From Bacteroidota bacterium (GTDB lineage: Bacteria > Bacteroidota > Bacteroidia > Bacteroidales > Rikenellaceae): a stretch of 37,207 nt of DNA. Below, piece after piece: positions 1 through 7,945 of this stretch; positions within the stretch are counted from its first letter, which is position 1; each line of letters starts with the position of its first letter. The stretch covers positions 1 through 37,207 of the forward strand of contig JAEZPN010000071.1 of the NCBI GenBank assembly GCA_023413645.1, written 5' to 3'. A program made the translations under genes and the position numbers. Under the pieces are notes generated by a model. That model searched no databases. It saw only the letters and a program-made list of their open reading frames with translations, and had not been told where the DNA came from.

Positions 1-423
1 GTGGAGAACCTGCCAGAGCTTATCTTTGCCGATGGCGAGGCTCGCGTGATAGACCATATGTATGTTACAAATACCAACTACACGCTCAATCAGCTATATA
101 TGGGCGTTAAGAGCGAGGCGGGCAATAGCTTCGGTGGCAACTGGACAGGCTTGACTGAGAATGCATGGCTGAAGATTGTGGCGCAGGGCTTCGATGATGT
201 CGCTGCAGATGCCTATGCAGAGCCTATCAGCGAGGTTGAGTTCTACTTGGTTAATGGTATGGAGGTAGTCACCGACTGGCAGAAGTGGGACTTGAGCGAG
301 CTGGGTGCTGTGGCTAAGGTACGCTTCAACTTCAGCTACTCCGATGAGATGGGAGGCAAATATGGCTTCACCATTCCGGGATACTTCGCCTACGATGACG
401 TAGCTGTACGCTTTGATAAATAA
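1..423 (+). CDS. DUF4465 domain protein, C-terminal part (5' truncated by window)
   Basis: The reading frame is open from the first base, so this is the last 140 residues of a longer protein; the GTG at position 1 is not a demonstrated start. The visible part fits the DUF4465 fold (C-terminal half): a long beta-rich stretch, a VNGMEVVTDWQKWDLSELG segment typical of the family, and an ending like GYFAYDDVAVRF. These proteins are exported in Bacteroidota and commonly encoded in cobalamin-uptake loci beside BtuB/BtuG-type genes. Six bases separate it from the next gene, so it belongs to the same transcript. Inference: an accessory surface protein for corrinoid capture. The signal peptide, lipobox and any upstream cobalamin riboswitch would lie outside the window, so the role rests on context. 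Confidence 0.75.
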   Translation: MENLPELIFADGEARVIDHMYVTNTNYTLNQLYMGVKSEAGNSFGGNWTGLTENAWLKIVAQGFDDVAADAYAEPISEVEFYLVNGMEVVTDWQKWDLSELGAVAKVRFNFSYSDEMGGKYGFTIPGYFAYDDVAVRFDK

Positions 424-429
424 CAGATA

Positions 430-2172
430 ATGAGAAGAGTTTTAGATTTTTTGTTTTTATGTGTGATGGTTGTAGTCGCCTCGTCGTGCAATATCGACGA
501 GGAGATTACAGCCTCTTTGCCTCCAAAGATATACCTCGATAGCGACTCTGGCATCTACACCGTGAAGCAGGGCCGCGAGGTGATTATTGCCCCATCGTAT
601 GATAATGCCGAGGGCGCTACCTACAGCTGGAGGATGGATGGCCGCCTTATCGGAAACGATGCGTCGCTTGCGTTTATGCGCGAGGCAGTTGGCGAGTACT
701 ACATCCTGCTTACCGTGACGACTGATACGGGCTCGGATAGCGAGGAGATTCGTGTCGATGTGGTAGAGCTGGAGATACCTACGGTCACCATCGCAGGCAG
801 TGATAACATTACCGTTGCGGTGGGCTCGGAGGTAAAGCTCAACGCCTCGGTGCGTAAGACATCGCTTGCTACAAGCTTCGCGTGGAGCGTCAACGATGAG
901 GTTGTTAGCGAGGAGCTTGCCTACACCTTCGAGGCTGATGCGTTGGGCACTTATACCGTTGTGGCGAGTGCCGCGAATGAGGATGGCGCACATAGCGACA
1001 CTATGACAATCGAGGTGGTAAATCCTGAGGATATGCCCTTCGTCTGGGAGTTCGACCGCGAGGCCTACCACACCGTAGCGGGCAGAAAACTGCGCATTGC
1101 ACCCTCTGCTATAAGCGAGGTGGAGGGCGTAGCCTATGCGTGGAGTGTTGAGGGCGACGAGGAGGTTATTTCAGAGGAGTCGAGCCTTACATTTGTGGCA
1201 GAGAGCGCTGGCGAGTATCGCATCACCGCAAAGGCGACTGCGGAGCGTGGCACGGGCGAGGTTACAATCACCCGCAACTTCGTTGTTACGGCCTACGAGG
1301 AGGGTGTTTATCGCCGTGAGGTAAATGCCTCATCCAAAGCGGATTGGAATAGGGTGTACGAATACACTCCCGCTCCTGGTCAGTTTATCAACGAGCTTAA
1401 GACGGGCGGCTTCGACGGCACACAGACAACAATGGAGGCTGCCATAGCCTATGCCGAGGAGCGCTTAGCGCAGGAGAACTGGGTGTCGTTGGGAGGCTTC
1501 GGCGGATATATCGTCGTGGGCTTCGACCACAGCATCGAGAATAGCGGCGATTACGACCTCGGTATTCTGGGTAACTCATTTAGCGGCTCCTCAGAGCCAG
1601 GCATCGTGTGGGTTATGCAGGATGAGAATGGCAACGGCGAGCCCGATGATACATGGTATGAGTTGGCTGGCTCGGAGACGGGTAAGGCCTCGACCATACA
1701 GAACTACGCCGTGACATACTATCGCCCAAGCGGTGCGGGTATGCCCGTGCAGTGGACCGATAACCTCGGCAACCATGGCGAGGTGGACTACCTCGCGCAG
1801 TTCCACCGTCAGGATTACTACTATCCACTCTGGATTGAGGAGGATAGTTATACTCTCACAGGTACATGCCTTGAGCCTCGTAACTATGACGCCTCGGGTA
1901 ATGGCTCATATTGGGTAAATGTGGAGTATGACTGGGGCTATGCCGATAACTTCAGCCCCGTGGATCGCCTCACAGAGGAGGAGAATGCTGGTGCAGAGGC
2001 AAATGCCAACCACTTCAAAATCTCGAATGCCATAGACTGCGAGTGTGAGCCTATTCACTTGGACTACATCGACTTTGTGAAGGTGCAGGTGGGTGTCAAC
2101 ACCAAGAGTGGCTGGCTCGGTGAGGTCTCGACAGAGGTCTTTGGCTTCTTCGACTATAATATGAAAAAGTAG
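430..2172 (+). CDS. PKD/Ig-like repeat surface lipoprotein of the B12 locus
   Basis: This 580-residue protein starts with a lipoprotein signal peptide (MRRVLDFLFLCVMVVVASSC; lipidated Cys at about residue 20). Three PKD/Ig-like beta-sandwich repeats follow (roughly 32-110, 113-197 and 200-288), each with a YxWxxxG or FxWSV core and a GxYxxxxxAxxxxG strand. The C-terminal part (about 290-580), beginning near YEYTPAPGQFINE, is a separate domain recurring in Bacteroidales cell-surface proteins of BtuB/BtuG-type operons; it has an acidic DENGNGEPDDTWYEL segment that looks metal-binding. It lies 6 bp after the DUF4465 gene and 1 bp before the BtuG-like gene. Likely role, inferred from context: outer-surface accessory protein for corrinoid or metal-complex capture. 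I cannot equate it with a specific characterised protein. Confidence 0.7.
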   Translation: MRRVLDFLFLCVMVVVASSCNIDEEITASLPPKIYLDSDSGIYTVKQGREVIIAPSYDNAEGATYSWRMDGRLIGNDASLAFMREAVGEYYILLTVTTDTGSDSEEIRVDVVELEIPTVTIAGSDNITVAVGSEVKLNASVRKTSLATSFAWSVNDEVVSEELAYTFEADALGTYTVVASAANEDGAHSDTMTIEVVNPEDMPFVWEFDREAYHTVAGRKLRIAPSAISEVEGVAYAWSVEGDEEVISEESSLTFVAESAGEYRITAKATAERGTGEVTITRNFVVTAYEEGVYRREVNASSKADWNRVYEYTPAPGQFINELKTGGFDGTQTTMEAAIAYAEERLAQENWVSLGGFGGYIVVGFDHSIENSGDYDLGILGNSFSGSSEPGIVWVMQDENGNGEPDDTWYELAGSETGKASTIQNYAVTYYRPSGAGMPVQWTDNLGNHGEVDYLAQFHRQDYYYPLWIEEDSYTLTGTCLEPRNYDASGNGSYWVNVEYDWGYADNFSPVDRLTEEENAGAEANANHFKISNAIDCECEPIHLDYIDFVKVQVGVNTKSGWLGEVSTEVFGFFDYNMKK

Positions 2173-2173
2173 T

Positions 2174-3241
2174 ATGACAAAATTCGTTAAGTATATACTT
2201 CTCGGCTTACTCCTGCTCCCCATCTCGTGCATGAAGTGGGAGTATGGCCTCGAGGAGGAGTTCGACACTTCGGCTTCGGGCGAGGGACTCTTTATCTGCA
2301 ACGAGGGTAACTTCCAGTATGGCAACGCCACGCTCTCGTACTACGACCCTACGACAAAAACGGTGCAGAACGAGGTATTCTATCGTGCTAACGCCATGAA
2401 GCTCGGCGATGTGTGCCAGAGTATGATTATTCGCAACGGCATAGGCTGGGTGGTGGTGAACAACTCACATGTGGTCTTTGCCATCGACATCAACACCTTC
2501 AAGGAGGTGGGACGCATCACAAACCTCACTTCGCCACGCTACATACACTTCGTCTCGGACGAGAAGGCATACATCACGCAGATTTGGGATAACCGCATCT
2601 TTATCGTCAACCCCAAGCGCTACGAGGTTACGGGCTACATCGAGATACCGAACATGACCATGGAGCAGGGCTCTACGGAGCAGATGGTGCAGTATGGTAA
2701 GTATCTCTTTGTCAACTGCTGGTCGTATCAGAATCGCATCATCAAGATTGACACCGAAACCGACCAGGTCGTAGATGAACTTGTCGTGGGCATTCAGCCT
2801 ACGTCACTCGTCATGGACTGCAACAACAAGCTCTGGACCGTGACCGATGGTGGCTACGAGGGCTCGCCCTATGGCCATGAGGCACCCTCGCTCTACCGCA
2901 TAGATGCCGAGAGCTTTACCATCGAGCAGCAGTTCAAGTTCGACTTCGGCGATTGGCCCTCGGAGGTGCAGCTCAATGGCGCAAAGGACAAAATATATTG
3001 GCTCAATGACGATGTGTGGGAGATGGATGTTACGGCAGACCGCGTCCCCGTGCGCCCATTTCTACCATATAACGGTACGCTATATTACGGCCTTACGATT
3101 TGCCCCCGCACAGGCGATGTCTATATTGCCGATGCTATAGACTATGTGCAACAGGGCATGGTGTATCGCTACTCAAAGGATAGGGAGCTCCTCGATAGCT
3201 TCTATGTTGGTATCATCCCTGGCGCATTCTGCTGGAAATAA
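2174..3241 (+). CDS. btuG: BtuG-like YncE/DUF5074 beta-propeller lipoprotein
   Basis: This 355-residue surface lipoprotein has a signal peptide ending in LLLLPISC (Cys about residue 19). The rest is a repetitive beta-propeller of the YncE/DUF5074 type: recurring blades such as GLFICNEGNFQYGNATLSYY, SPRYIHFVSDEKAYITQIWD, NRIIKIDTETDQVVDELVVG and GDVYIADAIDYVQQGMVYRY. This length and N-terminal pattern match BtuG, the corrinoid-binding lipoprotein that caps the BtuB transporter in gut Bacteroidota. It sits directly upstream of a TonB-dependent receptor, as btuG does. The same fold is used in other substrate loci, so the B12 assignment combines family resemblance and operon composition. Start ATG at 2174 is 1 bp after the previous stop, consistent with translational coupling. 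Confidence 0.65.
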   Translation: MTKFVKYILLGLLLLPISCMKWEYGLEEEFDTSASGEGLFICNEGNFQYGNATLSYYDPTTKTVQNEVFYRANAMKLGDVCQSMIIRNGIGWVVVNNSHVVFAIDINTFKEVGRITNLTSPRYIHFVSDEKAYITQIWDNRIFIVNPKRYEVTGYIEIPNMTMEQGSTEQMVQYGKYLFVNCWSYQNRIIKIDTETDQVVDELVVGIQPTSLVMDCNNKLWTVTDGGYEGSPYGHEAPSLYRIDAESFTIEQQFKFDFGDWPSEVQLNGAKDKIYWLNDDVWEMDVTADRVPVRPFLPYNGTLYYGLTICPRTGDVYIADAIDYVQQGMVYRYSKDRELLDSFYVGIIPGAFCWK

Positions 3242-3252
3242 CCCTTAAGGCT

Positions 3253-5304
3253 ATGCGAAGACTACTATTCATACTCGCGATATTGATTACGCCCTATCTC
3301 GCTGTTGCACAGGTTAATAATGATAAAGATTGGGTGCGTAAGGGTCTCCATATACCCGAGGTTTCGGTGTATGGTAACCGCCCTATCAAGGAGATAGGCA
3401 CGCAGCAGACCAAGTTCGACACGCTGGCCCTCAAGGAGAACATATCGCTCTCTATGGCTGATGTCCTTACGTTCAATTCGGCAATATTCGTTAAGAGCTA
3501 TGGTCGTGCTACGCTCTCTACCGTCGCCTTTCGTGGCACCTCACCCTCGCATACGCAGGTGTCGTGGAACGGCATGAAGATAAACAACCCGATGCTCGGC
3601 ATGACCGCCTTCTCGATGATACCCTCATACTTCATCGACGACGCCTCGCTGCTGCATGGCACATCCTCGGTAAATGAGACGGGTGGTGGCTTGGGTGGTG
3701 CTGTGAAACTCTCGACAAAACCCGCGCAAGCGCGTGGCTTCGGCTTGCAGTATGTACAGGGCATAGGCTCATTCAAGACCTTCGATGAGTTCCTGCGCCT
3801 GACCTATGGCAACGACCATTGGCAGATTTCGACACGTGCCGTATATTCGTCGTCGCCCAACGACTACAAATTCCGCAACCACGACAAAAAGATAAACATC
3901 TACGATGAGGATATGAACATCGTAGACCAGTACTATCCCATCGAGCGCAACCGCAGTGGTTCGTACAAAGATCTGCATATCTTGCAGGAGGTCTACTACA
4001 ACACGGGCAAGGGTGACCGCCTCGGCCTAAATGCTTGGTATATAAACTCCAACCGCGAACTCGCGATGCTCACCGTGGATCATGGCGACGCCACCGACTT
4101 CGACAACCGCCAGCGCGAGCAGACATTCCGAGGTGTGATGTCGTGGGACCATGTGCGCAGCAACTGGAAGCTCGGCGCAAAGGCGGGATACATCTACACG
4201 TGGATGGCCTACGACTATAAGCGCGATGTCGGCAACGGCACCATGGCGCATATGACGCGTTCACGCAGTCGCATCAATACCTTCTATGGTCAGGTTGATG
4301 GCGAGTACTACATTGGCAACCAGTGGCTCTTCACGGCCAACCTCTCGCTGCACCAGCACATCGTGGAGAGCGAGGATAAGAATATCGTGCGTCAGGATGG
4401 TAACAAGGCTATCGTGGGCTACCGCAAGGGACGCCCCGAGCTCTCGGGTTCTGTATCGGCAAAGTGGCGTCCCATAGACCGCTTCGGTATATCGTTCGTA
4501 GTTCGTGAGGAGATGTTCGGCCGCGAGTGGACACCTATCATCCCCGCGCTCTTCATCGACGGTGTGGTATCCAAGGAGGGTAACGTCATCGCCAAGGCAT
4601 CCGTGTCGCGCAACTTCCGCTTCCCCTCGCTCAACGACCTCTACTTCCTCCCTGGCGGTAACCCCGACCTACGCAAAGAGTCGGGATGGACATACGACAC
4701 AGGCCTCTCCTTCGCTGTGGGCAAGGAGGGCATCTACTCGCTGAGTGGCTCGGCGAGCTGGTTTGAGTCCTTCATCAAGGATTGGATTATATGGCTCCCC
4801 ACACCCAAGGGCTTCTTCTCGCCCGAGAATATCAAGGATGTGCACGCCTACGGCATCGAGCTTAAGGGAGACCTCAACGTAGCCCTTGCTAAGGAGTGGC
4901 AGCTCGGCCTAAATGGCACATTCTCGTGGACACCCTCAATAAATGTCGGCGAGCCTCGCACTCCCGCAGACCAATCTGTGGGCAAGCAGCTCCCCTATGT
5001 CCCCGAGCTATCATCAACCGTCACAGGTCGCCTCACATGGCGCTCATGGAGTTTTCTCTATAAGTGGTGCTACTACTCCGAGCGATATACTATGTCATCC
5101 AACGATATATCGCTTACGGGCAAGCTCCCACCATACTTCATGTCAAACATATCCCTTGAAAAAGGATTTAGCTTTAAGTGGGCGGAGCTCTCTGTGAAAG
5201 GTGCGGTAAATAACCTCTTTAACGAGGAGTATCTCTCCGTACTCTCACGCCCCATGCCGGGTATTAATTTTGAGATATTCCTATCCCTAACCCCGCATTG
5301 GTGA
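3253..5304 (+). CDS. btuB: TonB-dependent outer-membrane receptor, BtuB-like
   Basis: At 683 residues this is the size of a compact BtuB-type receptor and much shorter than SusC proteins; it lacks the N-terminal carboxypeptidase-like domain of SusC. A signal peptide (about 1-19, ending AVAQ) is followed by a TonB-box-like strand (IPEVSVYG) and a plug domain (about 40-160) containing SYGRATLSTVAFRGTSPSHT and GGGLGGAVKLSTK. A 22-strand-type barrel follows and includes the FRFPSLNDLYFLPGGNPDL segment typical of this receptor group. The last strand ends in an aromatic-rich segment (FEIFLSLTPHW), usual for BAM-assembled proteins. It probably imports corrinoids across the outer membrane with the BtuG-like lipoprotein as lid. 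It is the last gene of the operon and is followed by a hairpin terminator. Confidence 0.8.
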   Translation: MRRLLFILAILITPYLAVAQVNNDKDWVRKGLHIPEVSVYGNRPIKEIGTQQTKFDTLALKENISLSMADVLTFNSAIFVKSYGRATLSTVAFRGTSPSHTQVSWNGMKINNPMLGMTAFSMIPSYFIDDASLLHGTSSVNETGGGLGGAVKLSTKPAQARGFGLQYVQGIGSFKTFDEFLRLTYGNDHWQISTRAVYSSSPNDYKFRNHDKKINIYDEDMNIVDQYYPIERNRSGSYKDLHILQEVYYNTGKGDRLGLNAWYINSNRELAMLTVDHGDATDFDNRQREQTFRGVMSWDHVRSNWKLGAKAGYIYTWMAYDYKRDVGNGTMAHMTRSRSRINTFYGQVDGEYYIGNQWLFTANLSLHQHIVESEDKNIVRQDGNKAIVGYRKGRPELSGSVSAKWRPIDRFGISFVVREEMFGREWTPIIPALFIDGVVSKEGNVIAKASVSRNFRFPSLNDLYFLPGGNPDLRKESGWTYDTGLSFAVGKEGIYSLSGSASWFESFIKDWIIWLPTPKGFFSPENIKDVHAYGIELKGDLNVALAKEWQLGLNGTFSWTPSINVGEPRTPADQSVGKQLPYVPELSSTVTGRLTWRSWSFLYKWCYYSERYTMSSNDISLTGKLPPYFMSNISLEKGFSFKWAELSVKGAVNNLFNEEYLSVLSRPMPGINFEIFLSLTPHW

Positions 5305-5346
5305 TTTGAAGTGATAAGGCAGACATCTACTGCCGCTAACAAAAGA

Positions 5347-5395
5347 AAATGTGAATAGGCAGTACGTTTTAGTACAGTCTATCCACATTTTTTTT
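5347..5395 (+). terminator. Intrinsic terminator of the btu-type operon
   Basis: Arms 5347-5358 (AAATGTGAATAG) and 5379-5390 (CTATCCACATTT) pair with one A/C mismatch and are followed by an uninterrupted T run to 5395. The hairpin lies 43 bp after the receptor stop codon. Confidence 0.75.
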
Positions 5396-5502
5396 GCCGA
5401 GCGTTGTATCTGCAGCCTTCTGACTCCAAATCAGGTCTCGGTGCTAATGGAGGTCGGGTGTGTTGCACTCGGCGCTCTTCTGACTTGAAATGTCTCGGTT
5501 AG

Positions 5503-5583
5503 TTTAGGGAATTTAATGAGTTTAGGGAGCTTAGCGATTGATGTATAGTCACTAAACTCCCTAAGTTCTCTAAATTCTCTAAT
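5503..5583. repeat. Inverted repeat built from 9-bp units (TTTAGGGAN)
   Basis: Arm 5503-5534 reads as consecutive 9-mers (TTTAGGGAA, TTTAATGAG, TTTAGGGAG, CTTAGCGA). Arm 5552-5583 is its reverse complement with about 7 differences in 32, mostly transitions. The 17-nt loop is 5535-5551. It lies between two convergent operons and ends 7 bp before the nuclease stop codon, so it may end transcription on either strand; no long T tract follows. Confidence 0.7.
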
Positions 5584-5590
5584 CCTCTCC

Positions 5591-7810
5591 CTACCAACTC
5601 TTGAAGGTGGTCCAGGAGTTGTTTTGCTCCGCAGCATTCTCGATTGTGTCGGGGAGGTGGACAAAGAAGTCGAAGCCAGTCCATGCCTCAATCTGGTCGA
5701 CAGTGGCGGTGTAGTTCTCATAGGCACTACCCGAGTAGGCCTTATTCTCAAACCAGAAGCCCACAGTTGAGGCATCTGTCACCTCGCCCGAGCTGTTGGT
5801 AGCGACCTTAAGCACAACCTTATAGAAGTAGTTGGGGATGGGCACCTGCTTGCTATCGTCCTTAGCCGTAGTATAGCTGATGGTTTTACTCTCGCCCGTC
5901 TTATTAAATGCTACACCCGTAACGATATATATAAGTTGCTTCTCGCCAATATCCTGCAATGCCGCCTCGAGCTTCTGCCAGATGCCACTGTTGAAGTTGG
6001 TGTGCACCTGGGGTACAGAGTTAGTTACGTAGAAGGTCTGGATCTGCATATTCTGTATGCCGTTACGTGAGGCATTGGGGATAAGGTGACCGCGCACGTG
6101 GACATCAGAGTCCGTATAGCTGCGGTTGCAGAGGTTCACCTGGTATGCCTGGTCGATATATGGGTTCCAGTCCCAGTTGCTGGGGCGCGAGTATGAACCC
6201 ATATGCTTGCTCTCGAGCGGATATGCCACCCACATTGTCGTATAGGTGCTCTTATCGTAGAAATGGGTGTAGTTGCGCTCGTCGCCATCCATAACCGTTA
6301 CGGTTACAGCGTTGGGATATTTGCTCATATCGGGGTCTGCAGGCATCTCCAACCACTCGCCAGTGGGAGTGACGATGGGTGTGTCGCCGCCCTCGTTGCC
6401 ATTCTCATCCTCATCTTCGCCGAGAACGATGTCGCCATCCAACTCATAGAGCATGGGGCGAACGCCCTCGTTCTGGAGCTTAGAGTAGCTGCCAAACGAC
6501 TCATATTCGCCGTTATACTGGATAAACTTATTCTTCGAGTTGTTCTTAATGGTGAACGTATTACCATTATTATAGGCACTGATACTCCACACGTTGCCCT
6601 GATTGGGTGCTGCGTCCAAGTTGAAGCTGTTGTAGTTGTTATACTGATAGAGGTAGCGGTCATCAACAGTCTGGCGGATGGTATATCCACCTGTCGTAGA
6701 CTCGATAACAAAGGCATTGTTGCAGTTTTTGAGCGTGATAACGCCGTCGTTATCGCTGTCGCCCTCCGCAATCTGGAGGTAGTCGTAGTTCTTGTCTACG
6801 ATAGCCATGGCGATATAACCCTCGGCAGCAAGGAGGTAGGCCTTGCCACTTGTAACCTTCGTAACACGGCGGAAGGTGCATAGAGTCTCCTCTTCGTCGT
6901 TGCCCTCATCCTCGCCGATAGCATCGGTCATATCGACGCTGAAGCGGTTGAGGTCACCCTCCTTAAACTCCAAGGTGCTGCCCTCGGTGAGGGTTACACG
7001 GCGCTTATATGTCGTGCCCTCGACAGTTGTAACCTCCACCTCGAACTCCTCGTCCTCGACAATGGTTGCAGGGTTACATGTGAAGTATATCGGCTCGGAG
7101 GCCTCGATGGGGTTGTCGTAGATAAGTTTTAAGGTGTAAGACTCTCTGTCGTAGCCATAGTCAGAGACTCTTTCCTCAGCGCAGTTAACGAGGTTGCAGC
7201 CCGCCATGATGACATTGTCGTCCATGCGGAGTGTGACGCTTGTTATGTAGCACTCCTCGGGCATATTGCTAAGTGTCAACTCACCCATAGCAACAAGGCG
7301 CTTAAAACGCATGGTTAGCTCTGTGGGCTGCTCAGAGCATGTCACGCGCTCGGCAACAAGAATGTCGGCCTTGGGGTCGAAAGAGGTGGCTGTGGGGTGC
7401 TGTACGGCGGGGAGGGTAACCCTCACATACTCGCTATTTATGCCCTCGGTGAATGATACGTTCTCGGCGGGGTAGATAGCATCGTAGGCGTAGGTGTCGG
7501 CAGTGGTATCCTTTGTGAATGTCGCCTTGAACTGCGCACGACCATTTTTATCAATCGCAGCCTCCTCGCTTGTAGCATAGCGAATCTCGTTCTCGATAAC
7601 TACAATCTTGTCGCCCTGCTGCCAGCGCACCATCTGCGCCTCCATGTCGAGGACTGTGCGCGAGGTGTCCTCGGCGTTAATGGCTATAGATACCAACTCC
7701 TCGACATCGTTACTGGTGTCGTTATTGCCCTTTGGCTCCTCGTGGCATGCCACACCGCATAGTGTCGCAAAAAACCAAAGCAGCGCAGTTAAATATCGCT
7801 TGAGTGTCAT
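5591..7810 (-). CDS. Secreted lipoprotein: fimbrillin-like domain plus DNA/RNA non-specific endonuclease
   Basis: This 739-residue protein starts with a lipoprotein signal peptide (lipidated Cys near residue 22, LCGVAC). Residues about 35-295 resemble the Mfa/fimbrillin-like domain (WQQGDKIVVIENE; MRFKRLVAMGELTLSNMPEE). About 310-460 is a beta-rich region of the kind that displays YLYQYNN and KNKFIQYNGEY repeats. An acidic linker (about 460-480) leads to a C-terminal NUC-family endonuclease (about 500-739). The active-site region VRGHLIPNASRNG starts at residue 572, His575 being the expected general base, and the downstream YVTNSVPQVHTNFNSGIWQKLE has the conserved metal-ligand Asn region. The usual DRGH motif reads VRGH. 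It is the last gene of a four-gene operon. Probable role: surface or periplasmic nucleic-acid degradation. Confidence 0.8.
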   Translation of the reverse strand: MTLKRYLTALLWFFATLCGVACHEEPKGNNDTSNDVEELVSIAINAEDTSRTVLDMEAQMVRWQQGDKIVVIENEIRYATSEEAAIDKNGRAQFKATFTKDTTADTYAYDAIYPAENVSFTEGINSEYVRVTLPAVQHPTATSFDPKADILVAERVTCSEQPTELTMRFKRLVAMGELTLSNMPEECYITSVTLRMDDNVIMAGCNLVNCAEERVSDYGYDRESYTLKLIYDNPIEASEPIYFTCNPATIVEDEEFEVEVTTVEGTTYKRRVTLTEGSTLEFKEGDLNRFSVDMTDAIGEDEGNDEEETLCTFRRVTKVTSGKAYLLAAEGYIAMAIVDKNYDYLQIAEGDSDNDGVITLKNCNNAFVIESTTGGYTIRQTVDDRYLYQYNNYNSFNLDAAPNQGNVWSISAYNNGNTFTIKNNSKNKFIQYNGEYESFGSYSKLQNEGVRPMLYELDGDIVLGEDEDENGNEGGDTPIVTPTGEWLEMPADPDMSKYPNAVTVTVMDGDERNYTHFYDKSTYTTMWVAYPLESKHMGSYSRPSNWDWNPYIDQAYQVNLCNRSYTDSDVHVRGHLIPNASRNGIQNMQIQTFYVTNSVPQVHTNFNSGIWQKLEAALQDIGEKQLIYIVTGVAFNKTGESKTISYTTAKDDSKQVPIPNYFYKVVLKVATNSSGEVTDASTVGFWFENKAYSGSAYENYTATVDQIEAWTGFDFFVHLPDTIENAAEQNNSWTTFKSW

Positions 7811-7813
7811 AGT

Positions 7814-7942
7814 CTAAAATTCTCCGTTGTCGTTAATGTCGAAGTTGTCGCCAGCCTCGCCATAGCTGGCCTCGAAGCCACGCTCTACAACTACGGTGAT
7901 AAGCTCCATGGTTGGTGCCTCGTATAGTGGTTTTAAGCTCAT
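7814..7942 (-). CDS. 42-residue peptide, unrecognised, between esterase and nuclease genes
   Basis: An ATG at 7942 opens a 42-codon frame ending with TAG at 7814. It begins MSLKPLYEAPTMELITVVVE and ends in an acidic, Gly/Asn-rich tail (GEAGDNFDINDNGEF). The gap is 3 bp after the upstream esterase stop and 3 bp before the nuclease start, so translational coupling is likely. No signal peptide or membrane segment is visible. The pattern Y-E-A-P-x-hydrophobic-E-hydrophobic-VVVE-x-GF-x-A-S followed by an acidic tail is, in my experience, a recurring form of very short Bacteroidales hypothetical proteins, but I cannot name a family or function. The tight spacing and in-frame fit argue that it is real. 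Confidence 0.6.
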   Translation of the reverse strand: MSLKPLYEAPTMELITVVVERGFEASYGEAGDNFDINDNGEF

Positions 7943-7945
7943 GGC

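Noticed and set aside
1..100. Cobalamin riboswitch for the btu-type operon
   Set aside because: The first base is already inside a coding region; any riboswitch lies outside the window.
5418..5443. Possible tRNA-Trp
   Set aside because: Only an anticodon-arm-like stem is present; no acceptor or T-arm can be paired.
6203..6883. 226-codon + strand frame opposite the nuclease gene
   Set aside because: Composition is an antisense shadow; no motifs and no promoter.
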